This document shows, one piece after another, positions 34,150 through 43,440 of a stretch of 64,000 nt of DNA; position 1 is the first letter of the stretch; each line of letters starts with the position of its first letter. The notes under the pieces are model-generated. The model ran no database searches. It worked only from the letters and a program-made list of their open reading frames with translations, and had not been told where the DNA came from. Origin of the DNA: Sphingomonas sp. OV641 (GTDB taxonomy: Bacteria; Pseudomonadota; Alphaproteobacteria; Sphingomonadales; Sphingomonadaceae); contig NZ_FNZB01000001.1 in assembly GCF_900109205.1 (NCBI RefSeq), positions 620,001 through 684,000 of the forward strand. The letters are read 5' to 3'. A program made the position numbers and the translations under genes.

Positions 34150-35271
34150 GTGAGCACGCCACCCCTCGCCGGCATCCGTATCGTTGAATTCGCCGGTATC
34201 GGCCCGGGCCCGTTCGCCGGCATGATGCTGGCCGATCACGGGGCGGAGGTGATCCGAATCGATCGGCCCGGAAAGACGCAGGGCAATGGCGTGGCGGAAA
34301 AGGACCCCTTGCTGCGCAGTCGCAAGTCGGTCGGCATGGATCTGAAGGACCCGAACGCCATCGCAGCGGTGCGCAAGATCGTGAAGGGCGCTGACGCGAT
34401 CATCGAGGGGTTCCGGCCCGGTGTGATGGAGCGGCTGGGGCTCGGCCCGGATGTGCTGCTCGCCGACAATCCCAAGCTCGTCTACGGTCGCATGACCGGC
34501 TGGGGCCAGTACGGCCCGATGGCGCCAGAGCCTGGCCACGACATCAACTATATCGCCATTTCCGGGGCGCTTCATGCGTTCGGGCGCAAGGGTGAGAAGC
34601 CGACCCCGCCGATCAACATGGTTGGCGACTTCGGCGGTGGCGGCATGTTCCTGGCCTATGGCATGCTCGCGGCGCTGCTCCATGCCGCGCGCACTGGCGA
34701 GGGTCAGGTGGTCGATGCAGCGATGACCGATGGCTCGGCGGTCCTGATGACCATGATGTGGGGCTTTCGCGGGATGGGCCGCTGGAGCGACGAGCGGGGC
34801 ACGAACCTGCTCGATACTGCCGCGCATTTCTACGACACCTACGAGACGGGCGATGGCAAGTTCATCTCGCTCGGCGCGATCGAGCCGCAATTCTATGCCG
34901 AGTTCCGCCAAGTGATGGGCCTGTCGGACGACAAATGGGCGGCACAGATGGATCAGCGCCAATGGCCGGCGTTGAAGGAGGAACTGACCGGGCTGTTCAA
35001 GAGCAAGTCGCGTGACGAGTGGGTTGCCGCGTTCAAGGGGCATGACGTGTGCTTCGCGCCGGTGCTCGGCTTCGACGAGGCTTATGACGATGTGCACAAC
35101 AAGGCGCGCGGCACCTTTGTCGAGGCGGGAGGGATCAAGCAGCCAGCACCCGCGCCGCGCTATTCGAAGAGCGGTACCGTGACCCCGTCGCTCGGCGCCG
35201 ATCGGCAGGATGCGGCGGTGCTCCGTGACCTCGGCTTCGATGATGCGGAGGTCGCCGCGCTCGGCTATTGA
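34150..35271 (+). CDS. Alpha-methylacyl-CoA racemase-like (CaiB family)
   Basis: A 373-residue family III CoA-transferase fold. The segments PLAGIRIVEFAGIGPGPFAGMMLADHGAEVIRIDRP, GRMTGWGQYGPMAPEPGHDINYIAISGALHAFG and INMVGDFGGGGMFLAYG are those of AMACR, in which Asp of GDFGGG and His of GHDINY do the racemisation of 2-methylacyl-CoA. This serves breakdown of branched fatty acids or steroid side chains. Start GTG 34150 has GGAG upstream (34138-34141 region) and begins right at the fold; the earlier in-frame codon is unsupported. Confidence 0.9.
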   Translation: MSTPPLAGIRIVEFAGIGPGPFAGMMLADHGAEVIRIDRPGKTQGNGVAEKDPLLRSRKSVGMDLKDPNAIAAVRKIVKGADAIIEGFRPGVMERLGLGPDVLLADNPKLVYGRMTGWGQYGPMAPEPGHDINYIAISGALHAFGRKGEKPTPPINMVGDFGGGGMFLAYGMLAALLHAARTGEGQVVDAAMTDGSAVLMTMMWGFRGMGRWSDERGTNLLDTAAHFYDTYETGDGKFISLGAIEPQFYAEFRQVMGLSDDKWAAQMDQRQWPALKEELTGLFKSKSRDEWVAAFKGHDVCFAPVLGFDEAYDDVHNKARGTFVEAGGIKQPAPAPRYSKSGTVTPSLGADRQDAAVLRDLGFDDAEVAALGY

Positions 35272-35277
35272 GCCGGG

Positions 35278-35814
35278 ATGCCAAGACTTACCGTGAACAA
35301 CGAGGCGATCGAATATCGCCTCGACCCGGCCACGCCGCTGCTATGGGCGCTGCGCGACGCGTCCAACCTGACGGGCGCGAAATATGGCTGTGGCACGGGA
35401 AGCTGCGGGGCGTGCACCGTCGATATCGACGGGCGCGCCGTCCGCTCCTGCCGGGTGACGCTGTCCCAGGTGGAGGGCAGCTTCGTCACCACCGTGGAGG
35501 GATTGTCGCGCGATCGGGCGCATCCGGTGCAGGCCGCGCTGCTCGCCGGCAATGTCGTGCAATGCGGCTTCTGCCTTCCGGGACTCGTCATGGCGGCGGC
35601 GGTGCTGATCAAGAATGATCGCGATCCGTCCGAGGCCAAGATTCGCCAGACCATCACCAATATATGCCGCTGCGGCATCTATCCCCGTCTGGTGGAGGCC
35701 ATTCAGCGTGCGGCGCGGGCCGCTCGCGGCGACGAAACGCTGCCCGCCACCACGCGACCGGGCATTGACCCGGCCGAGGCGGCGCGCAGCATCCCCGCGC
35801 TTAGTCCTCGCTGA
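35278..35814 (+). CDS. [2Fe-2S] small subunit of a molybdenum hydroxylase (no large subunit adjacent)
   Basis: A 178-residue protein with a plant-type [2Fe-2S] domain (CGTGSCGACTVDIDGRAVRSC, four Cys) and an all-helical second [2Fe-2S] domain (QCGFCLPGLV and ICRCGIYPRLVEAI). This is the small subunit of xanthine-dehydrogenase-family enzymes such as isoquinoline 1-oxidoreductase or aldehyde oxidoreductase. The molybdopterin large subunit that would normally follow is absent; the next gene converges from the other strand with a 14-base overlap. It may pair with a large subunit elsewhere. Confidence 0.88.
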   Translation: MPRLTVNNEAIEYRLDPATPLLWALRDASNLTGAKYGCGTGSCGACTVDIDGRAVRSCRVTLSQVEGSFVTTVEGLSRDRAHPVQAALLAGNVVQCGFCLPGLVMAAAVLIKNDRDPSEAKIRQTITNICRCGIYPRLVEAIQRAARAARGDETLPATTRPGIDPAEAARSIPALSPR

Positions 35815-37060
35815 TCCGGCTGGTCGTGCGTGTGTCGCGCATACGGACATAGACGATCAGAGAAACGGCGATCATCGCACTGACATACCAGTAGAACCCG
35901 CGTTCCCACCCGGCATCCTTGAACGACAGGGCGACATATTCCGCCGTGCCGCCGAAGAGCGTGTTCGCCAGCGCATAGGGCAACGCGACGCCAAGCGCGC
36001 GGATGTTGGCGGGGAAAAGCTCTGCCTTTACCACCGCATTGATCGAGGTATAGCCGGTCACGATCACCAGCGCCGCCATGACCAGCAACCCCGCGATCAA
36101 TGGGCTGCCCACCGTCTCCAGCGTCGTGAAGATTGGATAGGTGGCGAGCACGCCCAGAATTCCAAAGCCGACCATCAGCGGCTTTCTTCCGATACGATCG
36201 CTAAGTCCACCGACAAGTGGTTGCAAACACATGAAAAGAAACAGCGTTGCGGCGTTGATTTGGCTCGCCGTTTTCCGGTCGAAGCCGCTGGTGTTGACCA
36301 GGAACTTCTGCATGTAGATCGAATAGGCATAGAAGGCGAGCGTGCCGCCGGCGGTCAGCAACATGACGGTTGCCGTTTCGCGCGGGTGTTGAGTGACGAG
36401 CGTCCAGAAGCCGGATTTCGGTCCGTCCGCGCGCTTGAAGCTTTCCGTTTCGGCGAGGCCGCGACGGATGCGGAAGACGACGATCGCCAGTACGCCGCCG
36501 ATCGCGAACGGGATGCGCCAGCCCCAGGCGTCCAGCGCTGCCTCGCTCATGGTGGATTGCAGCACCAGCAGCACTAGGAGCGCGGTCAGCTGACCGGCGA
36601 TCAAGGTAACATATTGGAAGCTCGAAAAGAAACCGCGGCGATCGCGACCAGCCATCTCCGACAGATAGGTCGCGCTGGCGCCATATTCCCCGCCGACCGA
36701 CAGCCCCTGCATCAGCCGCGCGAACACAAGCAGGGCTGGGGCGAGGACGCCGATTGTCTCATACCCCGGTGTCACGGCGATCAGGAAGGAGCCAGCGCAC
36801 ATCAGCGTAACCGAGAGCGTCAGCCCGGCCTTTCGCCCCCGCCGATCGGCGTAGATCCCCATGATCCAGGCGCCGATCGGTCGCATGACGAACCCAACGG
36901 CGAACACCGCCGCGGCGCTCAGCAATTGCGCGGTGCGATCCTCCGCTCGGAAGAAGTGCGGAGCGAAGTATAGCGTGAAGGCAGAATAGGCATACCAATC
37001 GTACCATTCCACCAGGTTGCCGGTGGAGCCTCCGATGATCGATTTCAGTCGTGGGTTCAT
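35801..37060 (-). CDS. MFS transporter, metabolite:H+ symporter (MHS) type
   Basis: A 419-residue protein with about 12 membrane helices. The start MNPRLKSIIGGSTGNLVEWYDWYAYSAF is diagnostic for the MHS branch (ProP, ShiA, KgtP), which imports organic acids or osmolytes with protons. The inter-helix motifs ADRRGRKAGL and SDRIGRKPLM are both present. The substrate is unknown; nearby acyl-CoA genes hint at an organic acid. Start ATG 37060 begins at the conserved MN; the longer reading frame upstream overlaps the divergent carboxylase promoter region. Confidence 0.9.
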   Translation of the reverse strand: MNPRLKSIIGGSTGNLVEWYDWYAYSAFTLYFAPHFFRAEDRTAQLLSAAAVFAVGFVMRPIGAWIMGIYADRRGRKAGLTLSVTLMCAGSFLIAVTPGYETIGVLAPALLVFARLMQGLSVGGEYGASATYLSEMAGRDRRGFFSSFQYVTLIAGQLTALLVLLVLQSTMSEAALDAWGWRIPFAIGGVLAIVVFRIRRGLAETESFKRADGPKSGFWTLVTQHPRETATVMLLTAGGTLAFYAYSIYMQKFLVNTSGFDRKTASQINAATLFLFMCLQPLVGGLSDRIGRKPLMVGFGILGVLATYPIFTTLETVGSPLIAGLLVMAALVIVTGYTSINAVVKAELFPANIRALGVALPYALANTLFGGTAEYVALSFKDAGWERGFYWYVSAMIAVSLIVYVRMRDTRTTSRISED

Positions 37061-37150
37061 GCTGCCATCATTCTTCACCTGAGCGATGATCCACGCTGGC
37101 GTGGTCGATCGTGGGCTTAGCCACAGGAACGGCATGGCGAAAAGGGGTTG

Positions 37151-40100
37151 ATGCGCGGCGCGGCTCGCCTGAAGGAGTTTGATGATAAAGGGAGAGGGGC
37201 CATCGAAAGCCTGTTGATCGCCAACCGCGGCGAAATCGCGATCCGGATCGCAAGGGCAGCGTCGGCAATCGGGTTGAGAACCGTTGCGGTTTACTCCGAG
37301 GATGACGAGGCCGCGCCCCATGTTGCAGCAGCAGATTGCGCGGTTGCGCTCACCGGCGAGGGCGCGCCTGCCTATCTGTCCATCGAGGGCATTATCGCCG
37401 CCGCCCGAGCTGAGGCATGTACGGCGATTCACCCTGGCTATGGCTTCCTCAGTGAAAATGCCGGACTGGCGCAGGCGTGCAGCGAAGCGGGGCTCACGTT
37501 CGTCGGGCCGCATGCGGATTTGTTGAAGCTGTTTGGCGACAAGGCAGCGGCCAAGCACCACGCGCGCAGCGTCGGCGTGCCGGTTCTGGCGGAAGGCAAG
37601 GATGGTGCGGGCCCCGTCATCGTGAAGGCCGTTGCGGGTGGCGGCGGGCGCGGCATCCGCGTGGTCCAGGACCGATCGACGCTAGCCGCGCAACTGGCGG
37701 CAGCTGGGGCGGAGGCGCTTGCGGCGTTCGGCTCTGACGCCGTGATGGTGGAGCGCTACATTCCTTCCGCACGGCATATCGAGGTGCAACTGGCGGCTGA
37801 CGCTCACGGGCGGGTTCTGGCGCTCGGCACGCGTGATTGCACGCTGCAGCGCCGGCACCAGAAGCTGATCGAGATCGCGCCGGCTCAGGCACTGGATCCG
37901 GCGCTCGCCGATCGCATCCAGGCCGCCGCCGTCAAGCTGTTGGATGGCACGGGATATGTCGGCGTGGCCACTGCCGAGTTCCTGGTAGATCGGGACCTAT
38001 CGCCTGATCATCCGGAAGCGTTCGCCTTCCTTGAAGTTAATCCTCGGCTACAGGTGGAGCACACGGTGACAGAGGAAGTCACTGGCCTCGACCTTGTTGC
38101 CCTTCAGCTCCGCCTTGCTCAGGGGAAAGCGCTGCCGCTTGCTGTGCCAGAGCCTCGCGGCGTCGCGATGCAGCTGCGGATCAACGCAGAGACGATCGGA
38201 AGCGACGGAACACCGCGCGGATCGGCGGGAACCATTACCGATCTTTCTCTTCCTGGAGGTCCAGGCATTCGCATCGACGGCGCAGCGCAAGCTGGCGTCG
38301 CGGCCAATCCGCGGTTCGACCCGCTGCTCGCCAAATTGATCGTGCACGCGCCCGATTGGGAGGGCGCGCTCGCCCGAGCCAGACGCGCACTTTCCGAATA
38401 CCGCATCATGGGATTAGGCACGAACCTTCCGTTGCTCGCGCGACTGCTCGAGCGACCGGAGGTCTCTGACGTCAGCATCGACACCGCATGGTTCGATCGA
38501 TACGTCGCAGATCTCATTTCCCCCACGATGCCGGCGCAGGCGACGCAGGATGCGCAAGCGATCGTTGCCCCTTTGTCGGGCGTCGTCGTCGGTATCGACG
38601 TGTCGGTGGGTGACAGCATCCATGCCGGGATGGAGGTGGGCACCGTTGAGGCATTGAAGATGCAGCATGCCGTTGTCGCTTCGCGCAGCGGGTTAGTGAC
38701 AGCCATTGCAGCCGTGAAGGGAAAGGTGATCGAGGAGGGTGGCCTTTTCCTCAGCATCGAACCGACTGACGATGCAATCGGGGAGGCGACGGCCGTGCAG
38801 GAGCTGGACCTCGACTTGGTCCGCCCTGACTTGGCCGAAGTTCATGCCCGCCACGCCCTGGGACTGGATGAATATCGTCCGGACGCCATGGCCCGTCGGC
38901 GCCGGACCGGCCAGCGCAGCGCCCGTGAGAACCTCGACCACCTCTTCGACCCGGACAGCTTTGTTGAATATGGCGCACTGACGATTGCGGCGCAGCGCCG
39001 GCGACGCACCCTGGACGATCTGATGCGCAACACGCCGGCGGATGGACTCGTCGGGGGGATCGGCACCGTCAATGCGCAGGATCATGGGGAGGAGGCGGCG
39101 AAGTGCCTGGGCCTGGCCTATGACTATACTGTTCTTGCCGGAACGCAGGGCCATAACAACCATCGCAAGACCGATCGCCTTTTCGGCATCGCCGCTGACC
39201 TGAAGCTCCCGATCGTTTTCTATACCGAAGGTGGTGGAGGACGGCCGGGAGATGTGGATTCCGTCGGCGCGACGGGACTGGATGTGCCGACGTTCCGCAG
39301 CTTCGCTGCGCTTTCCGGCACGGCGCCACGAATCGGCATCACCTCAGGCTATTCCTTTGCCGGAAATGCGGTACTTTTCGGCAGCTGCGACATCACGATC
39401 GCGACGCGGGACGCGCATATTGGCGTTGGCGGCCCCGCCATGATCGAGGGGGGGGGCCTTGGCGTCTATTCCCCCAAGGAGGTCGGCCCCGTCGAGGTTC
39501 ACTGGCAAAGCGGGGCAGTCGACGTGCTCGCGGAAGATGAAGCGGACGCAACCGATCTGGCGCGTCGTTTACTCTCTTTCTTCCAAGGCCGCGTGAGCGG
39601 CGGTGAGGTGCCGGACCAGCGCCTGCTCCGTCACGTCGTGCCGGAGAACCGGCTACGCGTCTTCGACATGCGGGCGGTGATCGCGGGCTTGTTCGATCAG
39701 GGCTCATTCGTCGAGCTGCGGGGTGGCTACGCCAAAGGCATGATTGCCGGGCTGGCGCGCATCGATGGCCGGGCGATTGGCATTATCGCAAATGATTGCA
39801 AGTTCCTGTCGGGCGCCGTCGATGCGGAAGGCTCTGACAAGGCGGCGCGCTTCTTCCAGCTTTGCGACGCCTTTGGCATTCCTATCGTTTCCCTTTGCGA
39901 CACGCCCGGTTTCATGGTGGGCCCGGACGCAGAGAAGACGGCGCCGATCCGCCGCGGCGCGCGCATGTTCATCGTGGGCTCGGCGCTGTCTGTTCCGGTC
40001 TTCACCGTCGTCATCCGCAAGGCCTATGGCCTGGGCGCGCAGGCGATGGCGGGAGGGTCGCTGCACGCCGGCCCCTTTACCGTGGCATGGCCGACCGGTG

Positions 40101-40360
40101 AGTTCGGCGGGATGGGGCTCGAAGGCGCGGTTCGCCTCGGCTATCGCAAAGAACTCGAGGCGATCACCGATCCCGCGCAAAGAGAAGCGCGTTACCAGGA
40201 GCTTGTCGCCAATTCCTATGAGCGTGGGAAGGCCGTGTCCGTGGCGCAATATTTAGAGATCGATGCCGTGATCGATCCTGCCGATACGCGCAAATGGTTG
40301 CTTCGTGGCCTTGCCTCCACCCCTTCGCGGCGCTCCGGCCGCTATGTCGACACTTGGTGA
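37151..40360 (+). CDS. Single-chain biotin-dependent acyl-CoA carboxylase
   Basis: A 1069-residue fusion of all parts of an acyl-CoA carboxylase. The biotin carboxylase comes first (LLIANRGEIAIRIARAA, then EVNPRLQVEHTVTEEVTGLD). A biotin carrier domain with EALKMQHAV (biotinyl Lys in LKM, not the usual MKM) is near residue 490. The carboxyltransferase domains follow (RRRTGQRSARENLDHLFDPDSF, GLAYDYTVLAGTQGHNNHRKTD, and GRAIGIIANDC). It resembles single-chain long-chain/propionyl carboxylases, and should make methylmalonyl- or malonyl-type CoA in the cytoplasm. The start is uncertain (ATG 37151 or an alternative codon nearer LLIANRGE). Confidence 0.88.
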   Translation: MRGAARLKEFDDKGRGAIESLLIANRGEIAIRIARAASAIGLRTVAVYSEDDEAAPHVAAADCAVALTGEGAPAYLSIEGIIAAARAEACTAIHPGYGFLSENAGLAQACSEAGLTFVGPHADLLKLFGDKAAAKHHARSVGVPVLAEGKDGAGPVIVKAVAGGGGRGIRVVQDRSTLAAQLAAAGAEALAAFGSDAVMVERYIPSARHIEVQLAADAHGRVLALGTRDCTLQRRHQKLIEIAPAQALDPALADRIQAAAVKLLDGTGYVGVATAEFLVDRDLSPDHPEAFAFLEVNPRLQVEHTVTEEVTGLDLVALQLRLAQGKALPLAVPEPRGVAMQLRINAETIGSDGTPRGSAGTITDLSLPGGPGIRIDGAAQAGVAANPRFDPLLAKLIVHAPDWEGALARARRALSEYRIMGLGTNLPLLARLLERPEVSDVSIDTAWFDRYVADLISPTMPAQATQDAQAIVAPLSGVVVGIDVSVGDSIHAGMEVGTVEALKMQHAVVASRSGLVTAIAAVKGKVIEEGGLFLSIEPTDDAIGEATAVQELDLDLVRPDLAEVHARHALGLDEYRPDAMARRRRTGQRSARENLDHLFDPDSFVEYGALTIAAQRRRRTLDDLMRNTPADGLVGGIGTVNAQDHGEEAAKCLGLAYDYTVLAGTQGHNNHRKTDRLFGIAADLKLPIVFYTEGGGGRPGDVDSVGATGLDVPTFRSFAALSGTAPRIGITSGYSFAGNAVLFGSCDITIATRDAHIGVGGPAMIEGGGLGVYSPKEVGPVEVHWQSGAVDVLAEDEADATDLARRLLSFFQGRVSGGEVPDQRLLRHVVPENRLRVFDMRAVIAGLFDQGSFVELRGGYAKGMIAGLARIDGRAIGIIANDCKFLSGAVDAEGSDKAARFFQLCDAFGIPIVSLCDTPGFMVGPDAEKTAPIRRGARMFIVGSALSVPVFTVVIRKAYGLGAQAMAGGSLHAGPFTVAWPTGEFGGMGLEGAVRLGYRKELEAITDPAQREARYQELVANSYERGKAVSVAQYLEIDAVIDPADTRKWLLRGLASTPSRRSGRYVDTW

Positions 40361-40366
40361 GAGAAG

Positions 40367-40987
40367 ATGATCCAGCTTTATCATTGTGCTGACGCGCGTT
40401 CCTTCCGTGCCCTCTGGGCGCTGGAGGAACTGAAGCTTCCCTACCAGCTGCACCTGCTGCCATTCCCGCCGCGCGTGCGCGAGCCGTCCTACCTGGACGC
40501 AAACCCGCTTGGTACGATCCCGTTGCTGATCGACGGCGATGCGCGGCTCACCGAGTCAGCGGCGATCGTGCAATATCTGGCGGTGAAATACGGGCCCACG
40601 CCGCTCGCGGTCGGCCCCGAAGAGGCAGACTATGGCGCATGGCTTAACTGGCTGCATTTCGGAGAGGCAACGCTGACCTTCCCGCAGACGCTGGTGCTGC
40701 GATACCGAATGCTGGAGCCGCCGGAACGTCGTTTGCCACAGGCGGCCGACGATTATGCCCAATGGTTTCATTCGCGCTTGCGGCACGTCGAGCGCGCCTT
40801 GGGCGATCGCAAATGGCTGGTCGCCGACCGTTTCACAATGGCTGATATATCCGTCGGTTACGCGCTTCTCTTGGCGAAGAGCCTGAAGATCGACGATGGC
40901 TTTCCGCCCCAGGTTGCGGCCTATTGGCAGCGATTGAAGGGCCGTGAAGGCTTCGGGCGCGCAAAGGATGCTCAGAAGTCGGGCTGA
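40367..40987 (+). CDS. Glutathione S-transferase
   Basis: A 206-residue GST. The thioredoxin-like N-terminal domain has LYHCADARSFRALWALEELKLPYQ and the glutathione-binding PLLIDGDARLTESAAIVQYLA (the ES pair). The helical C-terminal domain has WLVADRFTMADISVGYALL, the N-capping box. It starts 6 bases after the carboxylase stop and is probably cotranscribed. The class and substrate cannot be told. Although tyrosine catabolism is close by, it lacks the length and start features of maleylacetoacetate isomerase. Confidence 0.88.
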   Translation: MIQLYHCADARSFRALWALEELKLPYQLHLLPFPPRVREPSYLDANPLGTIPLLIDGDARLTESAAIVQYLAVKYGPTPLAVGPEEADYGAWLNWLHFGEATLTFPQTLVLRYRMLEPPERRLPQAADDYAQWFHSRLRHVERALGDRKWLVADRFTMADISVGYALLLAKSLKIDDGFPPQVAAYWQRLKGREGFGRAKDAQKSG

Positions 40988-40996
40988 TCTGATCGA

Positions 40997-41635
40997 TTAG
41001 CGCGCGGCCAACTTGCGCAGCGCCCGTTCAATCCGATCGGGCGCCTGCGCACCGTTGATAACGAACTCGCCATCCACGACCATTGTGGGAACGGAGGCAA
41101 TACCCTCCGATCGCCACTCGATCTCATCGTCATGCACCTGCGCTGCAAAGTCGCCTCGCGCCAGCACCTGTTTCGCGGCGGCTGCGTCGAGACCGGCCTC
41201 GGTCGCCGCCTCGACGAGGATGTCCGCTGACGATATGTTGCCCCCACGTTCGAAATAGGCGTCGAACAAGGCGCGCTTCATTTCTTGTTGGCGGCCCTGT
41301 TCCCGCGCCCAGGCGAGCAGTCGATGAGCATCGAACGTGTCATACAGCCGGTCGGGACGTCCGGCCATGGCAAGCCCGGCCTCGGCGGCTGCGGCGCGAA
41401 CCCCGCCACCTCGCGAGCGGGCCTGCTCTGGCGTCATGCCGTATTTTCGAGCGATATTGTCGGCGGAAAGCTCTCCCTCAGGGGGAAGGCCAGGGTTCAG
41501 CTGAAGCGGGTGGAAGTCGATCGTGACCGAAATTTCGTCGCCAACCGCCTCCAGCGCCTTTTGAAGGTTCGCCAGCCCGATATAGCACCAGGGACACACG
41601 ATGTCGGAGACGATGTCGATCCGCAATGTGCGCAT
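40997..41635 (-). CDS. DsbA-family oxidoreductase (FrnE-like)
   Basis: A 212-residue cytoplasmic thioredoxin-fold protein with CPWC in DIVSDIVCPWCYIG near residue 14, an inserted helical domain, and the cis-proline in IASVPTMVVDGEFVINGAQ. It lacks a signal peptide, unlike periplasmic DsbA, and fits the FrnE/polyketide-isomerase-like branch. ATG 41635 gives the standard start of the family (MRTLRIDIVSD). It follows the Rieske-protein gene by 11 bases on the same strand. Confidence 0.88.
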   Translation of the reverse strand: MRTLRIDIVSDIVCPWCYIGLANLQKALEAVGDEISVTIDFHPLQLNPGLPPEGELSADNIARKYGMTPEQARSRGGGVRAAAAEAGLAMAGRPDRLYDTFDAHRLLAWAREQGRQQEMKRALFDAYFERGGNISSADILVEAATEAGLDAAAAKQVLARGDFAAQVHDDEIEWRSEGIASVPTMVVDGEFVINGAQAPDRIERALRKLAAR

Positions 41636-41646
41636 GGTGATCTCTC

Positions 41647-41994
41647 CTATGCCGTGATGATCGCCCCAGCCTCCACCCGCACTGGCCATGTCGTCAAGGC
41701 TGTGCCCGGACAGGGGCCGCCGACGCACGCGCCGGAGGTGATGTCAAACAGCGCGCCGTGCCAACTACAGGCGATGTGGCCGGCGCTGACATAGTCATCT
41801 AGCTTTCGCGCGAGCGGCAGCCCCATATGGGGGCAGCGGTCAACATAGCCGAAGGCCTGGTCCGCGCGCCGGACGATGAACCCGTGAAAGCGGCCGGCGC
41901 GCAGCTCGATGACGAAGTTGCGCGCCTGGCCATCGAGGATCTGATCAAGTGGGCCCAGCGCGATACCGGCCGGCGTTGCAGAGAGTCGTTCCAT
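41647..41994 (-). CDS. Rieske [2Fe-2S] protein
   Basis: A 115-residue single-domain ferredoxin with both Rieske cluster motifs: CPHMGLPL and CSWHGALFD, giving two Cys and two His ligands. Such small Rieske proteins pass electrons to oxygenases or act as redox partners. It sits 26 bases after the hmgA stop on the same strand and before the DsbA-family gene. The partner is not evident. Confidence 0.88.
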   Translation of the reverse strand: MERLSATPAGIALGPLDQILDGQARNFVIELRAGRFHGFIVRRADQAFGYVDRCPHMGLPLARKLDDYVSAGHIACSWHGALFDITSGACVGGPCPGTALTTWPVRVEAGAIITA

Positions 41995-42020
41995 TCAGAA
42001 GCGACCAGCGACGAACCGGT

Positions 42021-43307
42021 TCACGGAAGCCGGGCCTTGGGAAAGTCAGCCCAACAGGCATCGTAATCGGTCTGCGCATGATCCAGCGCGAAGCGGGTCG
42101 GGCGATACGGCCAGCAGCTTTCCAGCATGAAGGCCATTGTTCCGGTGATCTGGTGCGGTTTCAGCTCGGCCTGACTGGCCGCTTCCCAGCTTGCCTTGTC
42201 GGGCCCGTGACCGCTCAGCATGTTGTGAAGGGACAGGCCGCCCGGCTGGAATCCTTCCGCCTTCGCATCATAGGCGCCGGTAATCAGGCCCATCGCCTCT
42301 GACATGATGTTGCGATGAAACCATGGCGGCCGGAACGTGTCCTCCGCCACCATCCAGCGTGGAGGAAAGATCACGAAGTCCGCGTTCGCCCGCCCAGGCA
42401 CGTCGCTGGGGCTGGTCAGCACGGTGAAGATCGACGGGTCGGGATGGTCGAAGCTTACCGTGTTGATGGTGTTGAACCGAGCGAGGTCATAGCGCCAGGG
42501 AGCCAGATTGCCGTGCCAGGCGACGACATCGAGCGGCGAATGGTGAAGCTTTGTATGCCACAGGCTACCAAGATATTTCTGGATGATCTCGCACGGCTTT
42601 TCCCGGTCCTCAAACCAGGCGACCGGGGTTTCGAAGTCGCGCGCATTGGCCAGACCGTTGGCGCCGATCGGTCCTAGATCCGGCAGGCGAAACATGGCGC
42701 CGTGGTTTTCCAAGGCGTAGCCAGAGGCGCTGCCGTCCGGCAGCAGCGCGCGGAAGCGCACGCCGCGCGGCACCAGGGCGATCTGGCCGGGGGACAGCTC
42801 GATGCGACCCAATTCCGTCAGCAGTTCGAGGCGCCCCTGCTGGGGCACGAACAACAACTCGCCGTCGGCATTGACGAAGGCGCGACCCTCCATGTTGCGG
42901 TCCGCGCCGTAAAGGTGAATCGCCACGCCTTCCAGATCAGCCGGGTCGCGGTTGGCGAGCATGGTTGTCATCCCGTCGATCAGATCTACGCCGGAGCGCG
43001 GCTCAACGGGATCCCAGCGCAACCGGTTTGGCGCAAGCGGCTCTCTGGTCGTTCCCGGGGCGAAGGCCGGTGCACCGTCGTAACGGGTAAAAGGGGGGTG
43101 CTCTGCCGAGGGCCTCAATCGATAAAGCCAAGAGCGGCGGTTCTCGTGCCGCGGAGCGGTGAACGCCGTTCCTGAGAGTTGCTCGGCATAGAGGCCGAAT
43201 GCGGGGCGCTGCGGCGAATTGCGCCCAATCGGAAGGGCGCCATCCACCGCTTCAGTCGAGACATGATTGCCGAAGCCCGGAATATATTTGCCAGTGCTTT
43301 CGGACAT
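42021..43307 (-). CDS. hmgA: Homogentisate 1,2-dioxygenase
   Basis: A 428-residue non-heme iron dioxygenase that opens the ring of homogentisate to maleylacetoacetate in tyrosine catabolism. Segments matching the family: [38 protein letters not shown], and the iron-site region CLPWCE-equivalent [26 protein letters not shown] with its His and Glu ligands. The later [18 protein letters not shown] is also typical. ATG 43307 (MSESTGKY) is best: GAGG lies 6 bases upstream, while ATG 43313 overlaps the ribosome site. It follows hppD on the same strand, 133 bases apart. Confidence 0.95.
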   Translation of the reverse strand: MSESTGKYIPGFGNHVSTEAVDGALPIGRNSPQRPAFGLYAEQLSGTAFTAPRHENRRSWLYRLRPSAEHPPFTRYDGAPAFAPGTTREPLAPNRLRWDPVEPRSGVDLIDGMTTMLANRDPADLEGVAIHLYGADRNMEGRAFVNADGELLFVPQQGRLELLTELGRIELSPGQIALVPRGVRFRALLPDGSASGYALENHGAMFRLPDLGPIGANGLANARDFETPVAWFEDREKPCEIIQKYLGSLWHTKLHHSPLDVVAWHGNLAPWRYDLARFNTINTVSFDHPDPSIFTVLTSPSDVPGRANADFVIFPPRWMVAEDTFRPPWFHRNIMSEAMGLITGAYDAKAEGFQPGGLSLHNMLSGHGPDKASWEAASQAELKPHQITGTMAFMLESCWPYRPTRFALDHAQTDYDACWADFPKARLP

Positions 43308-43440
43308 CTGCATCCTCACCTTATGTCTCGTGCTGAAGAAATCGCCAGATGTCCTGACCTTTTCTCATCGCCAGCAGCAATCCTACCCCGATCAAGGCCG
43401 GCTCCGACGCAACCGGCCCTGACCTGCGCCGGCTTCACCG

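Noticed and set aside
40367..40987. GST as maleylacetoacetate isomerase of the tyrosine pathway
   Set aside because: It is on the other strand, linked to the carboxylase gene, and lacks the characteristic SSCxxRVR start of that enzyme.
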